Origin: Candidatus Gastranaerophilales bacterium
GTDB lineage: Bacteria > Cyanobacteriota > Vampirovibrionia > Gastranaerophilales > Gastranaerophilaceae
NCBI GenBank assembly: GCA_944323585.1
Contig: CALUTA010000059.1
Location: 1-8,545, forward strand
Direction: 5' to 3'
Length of the DNA: 8,545 nucleotides
The translations under genes were made by a program, and so were the position numbers. The notes under the pieces were generated by a model, which was given only the letters and a program-made list of their open reading frames with translations, was not told the origin of the DNA and did not search any database. Shown piece by piece: positions 6,582 through 8,545 of this stretch; position 1 is the stretch's first letter; each line of letters starts with the position of its first letter.

Positions 6582-7040
6582 TTAAAACTGTCTGGATTTT
6601 ATAATTTCATCAACAATTTTTGCGGCACTGCCGATAAAATTCTCACAAGGCCTCTGAGCATAATATTCTTTTGTTCTCGGTGAAGGAACGGGAGTCGAAT
6701 TTTCACCCTTTTCAAGCCCCAGAAGCTCACGGCAGATTATTGTGCCATGCTCTTTTTTAAACTTTTCCGCCAGATCCTGAATAAGCTTGTAATGCCGTCC
6801 TTTAATTTCATCATTATCAGGCTCTGTATAACCATATAAACATCCTGCAATCATAAACATAGCACTAACAGCCCCGCATACTTCCCTGAGCCGTCCCATG
6901 CCGCCTCCAAATGATGATGAAAGTTTCAGGGCACTCTCAAAATCCATGCCAGTTTCGTCACAGAATGCACAGAATACAGACTGCGCACAGTTGTATCCGC
7001 TTCTGAACAATTCTCTGGCTTTCATTTCTTTAGAATTCAT
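6582..7040 (-). CDS. C_GCAxxG_C_C family putative redox protein
   Basis: The 152-residue product matches the small cytoplasmic family named for its conserved cysteines: 'SGYNCAQSVF' (Cys18), 'FGGGMGRLREVCGAVSAM' (Cys55 in the CGAxxG motif), 'TIICRELLG' (Cys103) and 'RPCENFI' (Cys132). All four family cysteines are present. The Gly that closes CGAxxG is Ala60 here. Extra cysteines occur at 24, 27 and 67. The family is described as putatively redox-active; the reaction is unknown. The ATG at 7040 is preferred to an in-frame TTG at 7046, which lies upstream of the predicted transcript start. No Shine-Dalgarno precedes either. The gene converges on the exported protein gene with a 2-bp gap. Confidence 0.85.
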   Translation of the reverse strand: MNSKEMKARELFRSGYNCAQSVFCAFCDETGMDFESALKLSSSFGGGMGRLREVCGAVSAMFMIAGCLYGYTEPDNDEIKGRHYKLIQDLAEKFKKEHGTIICRELLGLEKGENSTPVPSPRTKEYYAQRPCENFIGSAAKIVDEIIKSRQF

Positions 7041-7047
7041 ACACAAA

Positions 7048-7053
7048 ATTCTA
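7048..7053 (-). promoter_or_regulatory. -10 box of the C_GCAxxG_C_C gene; predicted near-leaderless start
   Basis: TAGAAT on the minus strand at 7053-7048 (five of six to TATAAT) would start transcription near 7041, one base before the ATG at 7040. No clear -35 was found at 16-18 bp, and a terminator T-run occupies that area, so this assignment is tentative. Confidence 0.35.
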
Positions 7054-7065
7054 CTACAAAAACCG

Positions 7066-7092
7066 AATAAAAAGAGCCCTGAAACAGAGCTC
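7066..7092 (-). terminator. Intrinsic terminator on the minus strand with no gene upstream
   Basis: Read on the minus strand, GAGCTCTG, loop TTT, and CAGGGCTC form an 8-bp stem (one G-U pair) at 7092-7074, followed directly by TTTTTATT (7073-7066). On the plus strand the hairpin has no T-run after it, so it works only for minus-strand transcripts. No minus-strand gene lies between it and the glycosyltransferase start at 7480. Confidence 0.7.
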
Positions 7093-7125
7093 GTTGGAAT
7101 TAAGAATAGCTGGAAGTATGAAAAA
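7066..7125 (-). ncRNA. Candidate small RNA ending at the orphan terminator
   Basis: TATAAT at 7137-7132 (minus) would start a transcript near 7125, ending about 60 nt later at the terminator at 7066. The predicted RNA is a pyrimidine-rich single-stranded 5' part followed by the 8-bp terminator hairpin. The -35 position (TTTATG, 17-bp spacer) is weak and the predicted start base is not a purine. It resembles no RNA family I know; the terminator might instead simply stop antisense transcription. Confidence 0.25.
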
Positions 7126-7252
7126 GATTTAATTATATTAAACAGTTCTCAGACCATAAAAACAATTAGCCACATGAGTAATATTTTACGTAATTATCAC
7201 TTAACATACACATAAATAAGAACAAACAAATGCGGAGGAATACCCACATACT

Positions 7253-7347
7253 ACCAAAGCCATTTTGTCATCCTGAATTTATTTCAGGATCCCCACGAGA
7301 TTCTGAAACAAGTTCAGAATGACATTGAAAGACAAAATTGCTTTGGT
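7253..7347. repeat. Palindromic MITE/REP-like element, short form (copy B)
   Basis: Terminal inverted repeats of 17 bp with one mismatch (ACCAAAGCCATTTTGTC at 7253-7269; 7331-7347) enclose two tandem hairpins: ATCCTGAA/TTCAGGAT (7270-7277 with 7283-7290) and ATTCTGAA/TTCAGAAT (7300-7307 with 7313-7320). The first 14 bp of the left repeat after ACC are identical to the left end of the element at 3473, and the first hairpin arms are identical as well. It has no coding capacity. Confidence 0.75.
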
Positions 7348-7444
7348 TCTGATCTAGCGTTCCGCGCATCCTGCCACTCAGTCGCAGGCATACAGTCTAT
7401 CAAAACATATTTTCAAGGGATAATTACGATATTTTATTAAAATC

Positions 7445-7473
7445 TTTACCACACAAAACTATTGGTTTATAAT
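7445..7473 (+). promoter_or_regulatory. Promoter of the glycosyltransferase gene; predicted leaderless start
   Basis: TATAAT at 7468-7473 is a perfect -10 box, with TTTACC at 7445-7450 (four of six to TTGACA) across a 17-bp spacer. The predicted start of transcription is at 7480, the A of the ATG. No Shine-Dalgarno lies between the box and the start codon. An AT-rich dyad (ATTTTA-T-TAAAAT, 7431-7443) abuts the -35 element. Confidence 0.6.
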
Positions 7474-7479
7474 TTACTT

Positions 7480-8190
7480 ATGGAAAGACACACTGTAAAA
7501 CTTCAAAACCTGCCGGTTGACACATTCACATTTGAGGAGGCTCTTGAATATGCTCAAAAAGGACAGGTAGTAACAATAAATCCTGAAATGATTGCTTATG
7601 CCTCCAAACATCCGGAATTTGCAAAGATAATTAACGCCTCGGAACTTGTCATTCCGGACGGCATAGGGGTTCAAATAGGCCTGAAAATTCTCGGACATAA
7701 TGTAAGAAGGATTGCGGGCATTGAATTCGGCAGAAAAATTCTTGAAAAATATTCCAAAGAAAATAAAACAGCAGCCCTTATCGGCGCAAAGCCTGAAGTA
7801 ATCTCAAAGGCAGTTGAAAATTTGAATAAAGAAATTGAAAACATAAATATCGTCTACTACCATGACGGATATTTTAAAGATGACAGCGAAATCGTTGACC
7901 ATCTTATCACCTGTCAGCCTGCGGTAGTCTTAACGGCACTCGGCTCGCCAAAGCAGGAAGAATTAAATTACAAACTCAAAGAACTTTTGCCAAACACGTT
8001 ATTTATCGGAGTCGGCGGAAGTTTCGACGTCTGGGCAGGGGCAGTCAAGCGTGCGCCCGAGATTTATCAAAAAATAGGTTTAGAATGGCTTTACAGAACA
8101 GTTAAGGAACCTAAAAGATTTAAGAGAATATTTCCAACCCTTCCGCTGTTCATATTAAAAGTTTTGAAAGAAAGAATTATAGGAGTATAA
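7480..8190 (+). CDS. WecG/TagA/CpsF-family (GT26) glycosyltransferase
   Basis: The 236-residue product has the full family pattern: 'VVTINPEMIAYA' (T32, N34), 'VIPDGIGVQ' (D60), 'RRIAGIEFG', 'AALIGAKPEV', 'YYHDGYF', 'LGSPKQEE' (155-161), 'IGVGGSFDVWAGAVKRAPEI' and the C-terminal 'LEWLYRTVKEPKRFKR'. The spacing of T32/D60 and of R206, R213 and R216 equals that of catalytic T37/D65 and of the C-terminal arginines R214, R221 and R224 that I recall from the Thermoanaerobacter TagA work. Members add N-acetylmannosamine-type sugars to a polyprenyl-diphosphate-linked GlcNAc at the inner face of the membrane, for teichoic-acid linkage units, enterobacterial common antigen or other surface glycans. 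Which sugar and polymer apply here is not visible. The ATG at 7480 is chosen from the promoter position; an upstream in-frame ATT at 7462 is unlikely. Transketolase follows by 2 bp. Confidence 0.92.
   Translation: MERHTVKLQNLPVDTFTFEEALEYAQKGQVVTINPEMIAYASKHPEFAKIINASELVIPDGIGVQIGLKILGHNVRRIAGIEFGRKILEKYSKENKTAALIGAKPEVISKAVENLNKEIENINIVYYHDGYFKDDSEIVDHLITCQPAVVLTALGSPKQEELNYKLKELLPNTLFIGVGGSFDVWAGAVKRAPEIYQKIGLEWLYRTVKEPKRFKRIFPTLPLFILKVLKERIIGV
8181..8185 (+). promoter_or_regulatory. RBS of the transketolase gene inside the preceding gene
   Basis: AGGAG at 8181-8185 lies in the last codons of the glycosyltransferase gene, 7 nt before the ATG at 8193. It fixes the start and shows that translation of the two genes is adjacent and probably coupled on one mRNA. 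Confidence 0.75.
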
Positions 8191-8192
8191 AA

Positions 8193-8545
8193 ATGCTTAC
8201 GGATACAGAAGTTAAAGAACTTAAAACCCTTTGCAAAGAAAACAGACAAAATATTGTAAAAATGGTTTACAATGCAGCCTCAGGCCACATTGGCGGGTCT
8301 TTATCCTCGGTTGAACTTTTGACGGTTCTTTTTCACAAATGTATGAAAACACTCCCGCAATGGCACAGGTCGCCGGAATTTGACACCCGTGACAGATTTG
8401 TACTGTCAAAAGGGCATGTATCTCCAGCATATTATTCCGTTCTTTCGCAAATAGGATATTTTGAAAAAGAAGAACTATTAACATTTAGAAAACTCGGAAG
8501 CAGACTTCAGGGGCATCCGATGCCTGTTTGCCCCGGAGTGGAAGT
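8193..8545 (+). CDS. Transketolase, N-terminal (thiamine-diphosphate-binding) region, partial
   Basis: The first 117 residues are visible; the frame runs off the right edge. Motifs: 'NAASGHIGGSLSSVELL' (S30-H32), 'TRDRFVLSKGHVSPAYYSVL' (D67-H75) and 'LQGHPM' (Q106-H108), matching the thiamine-diphosphate and substrate-binding histidines of transketolases. The enzyme moves two-carbon units between sugar phosphates in the non-oxidative pentose phosphate pathway. The 'SGHIGGSLS' spelling is typical of the separate N-terminal subunit of split transketolases, in which a second gene would follow outside the window; a full-length protein cannot be excluded. The gene lies 2 bp after the glycosyltransferase and has no room for its own promoter there. 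Confidence 0.9.
   Translation, partial: MLTDTEVKELKTLCKENRQNIVKMVYNAASGHIGGSLSSVELLTVLFHKCMKTLPQWHRSPEFDTRDRFVLSKGHVSPAYYSVLSQIGYFEKEELLTFRKLGSRLQGHPMPVCPGVE

Larger units (their letters stand above)
7041..7479. other. Gene-free intergenic stretch
   Basis: No credible coding frame was found. It contains the -10 box of the minus-strand redox-protein gene, the orphan terminator (7066-7092), a possible minus-strand -10 box TATAAT at 7137-7132, the short palindromic element (7253-7347), a weak dyad CCTGC/GCAGG (7370-7374 with 7384-7388), and the promoter of the glycosyltransferase gene (7445-7473). Positions 7140-7252 show nothing I can identify. Confidence 0.65.

Noticed and set aside
6898..7215. 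Plus-strand frame of 105 codons
   Set aside because: It starts inside the antisense of the redox-protein gene and runs across the orphan terminator and a gene-free AT-rich stretch; it has no RBS and no recognisable sequence.
7230..7322. Short plus-strand frame starting at the ATG at 7230
   Set aside because: About 30 codons made almost wholly of the palindromic element, with no RBS in front; the GGAGG-like sequence lies inside it.
7361..7410. GC-richer patch with CCTGC/GCAGG dyad as an RNA gene or riboswitch
   Set aside because: The stem is 5 bp with a 9-nt loop, there is no terminator, and it lies upstream of a promoter that predicts a leaderless transcript.

Overview
The window is an AT-rich bacterial stretch holding seven protein genes. 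None is a decisive taxonomic marker. The mix is an AsmA-type envelope protein, a WG-repeat exported protein, a divergent glucanotransferase with an F-x-G sequence near its N-terminus and a C-terminal membrane anchor, a WecG/TagA-type glycosyltransferase, and intergenic DNA with several palindromic repeats. It suggests to me a Gram-negative-type gut bacterium, possibly of the Gastranaerophilales/Melainabacteria kind. That placement is inference and needs a database search.

Layout. Positions 1-2282 (minus) encode the first 760 residues of an AsmA-like protein that runs off the left edge. A 67-bp divergent promoter region separates it from an exported WG-repeat protein (2350-3264, plus). A gene-free stretch (3265-3833) carries at least three kinds of palindromic repeat plus the promoter of the next gene. 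Then come a GH77 (4-alpha-glucanotransferase/amylomaltase)-like protein with a C-terminal transmembrane anchor (3834-5744, plus) and an unrecognised exported protein with its own promoter (5812-6579, plus). Converging on it with a 2-bp gap is a C_GCAxxG_C_C-family putative redox protein (6582-7040, minus). A second gene-free stretch (7041-7479) holds an orphan minus-strand terminator and a shorter copy of the main palindromic repeat. Last are a WecG/TagA/CpsF glycosyltransferase (7480-8190, plus) and, 2 bp later, the start of a transketolase N-terminal region (8193 to the right edge).

How the genes fit together. Four of the seven products are exported or membrane-anchored (AsmA-like, WG-repeat, tail-anchored GH77-like, unknown exported). 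A fifth makes a lipid-linked glycan intermediate. The theme is envelope and glycan metabolism, but most genes have their own promoter, so they look like neighbours rather than one pathway operon. Only the glycosyltransferase and transketolase look co-transcribed.

Most worth a second look: (i) the GH77-like enzyme anchored by its C-terminus; (ii) three genes whose predicted -10 box places the transcription start on or next to the start codon, implying leaderless mRNAs; (iii) two versions of one palindromic element, the larger with a second hairpin module inside its inner hairpin; (iv) an orphan terminator that may end a small RNA.
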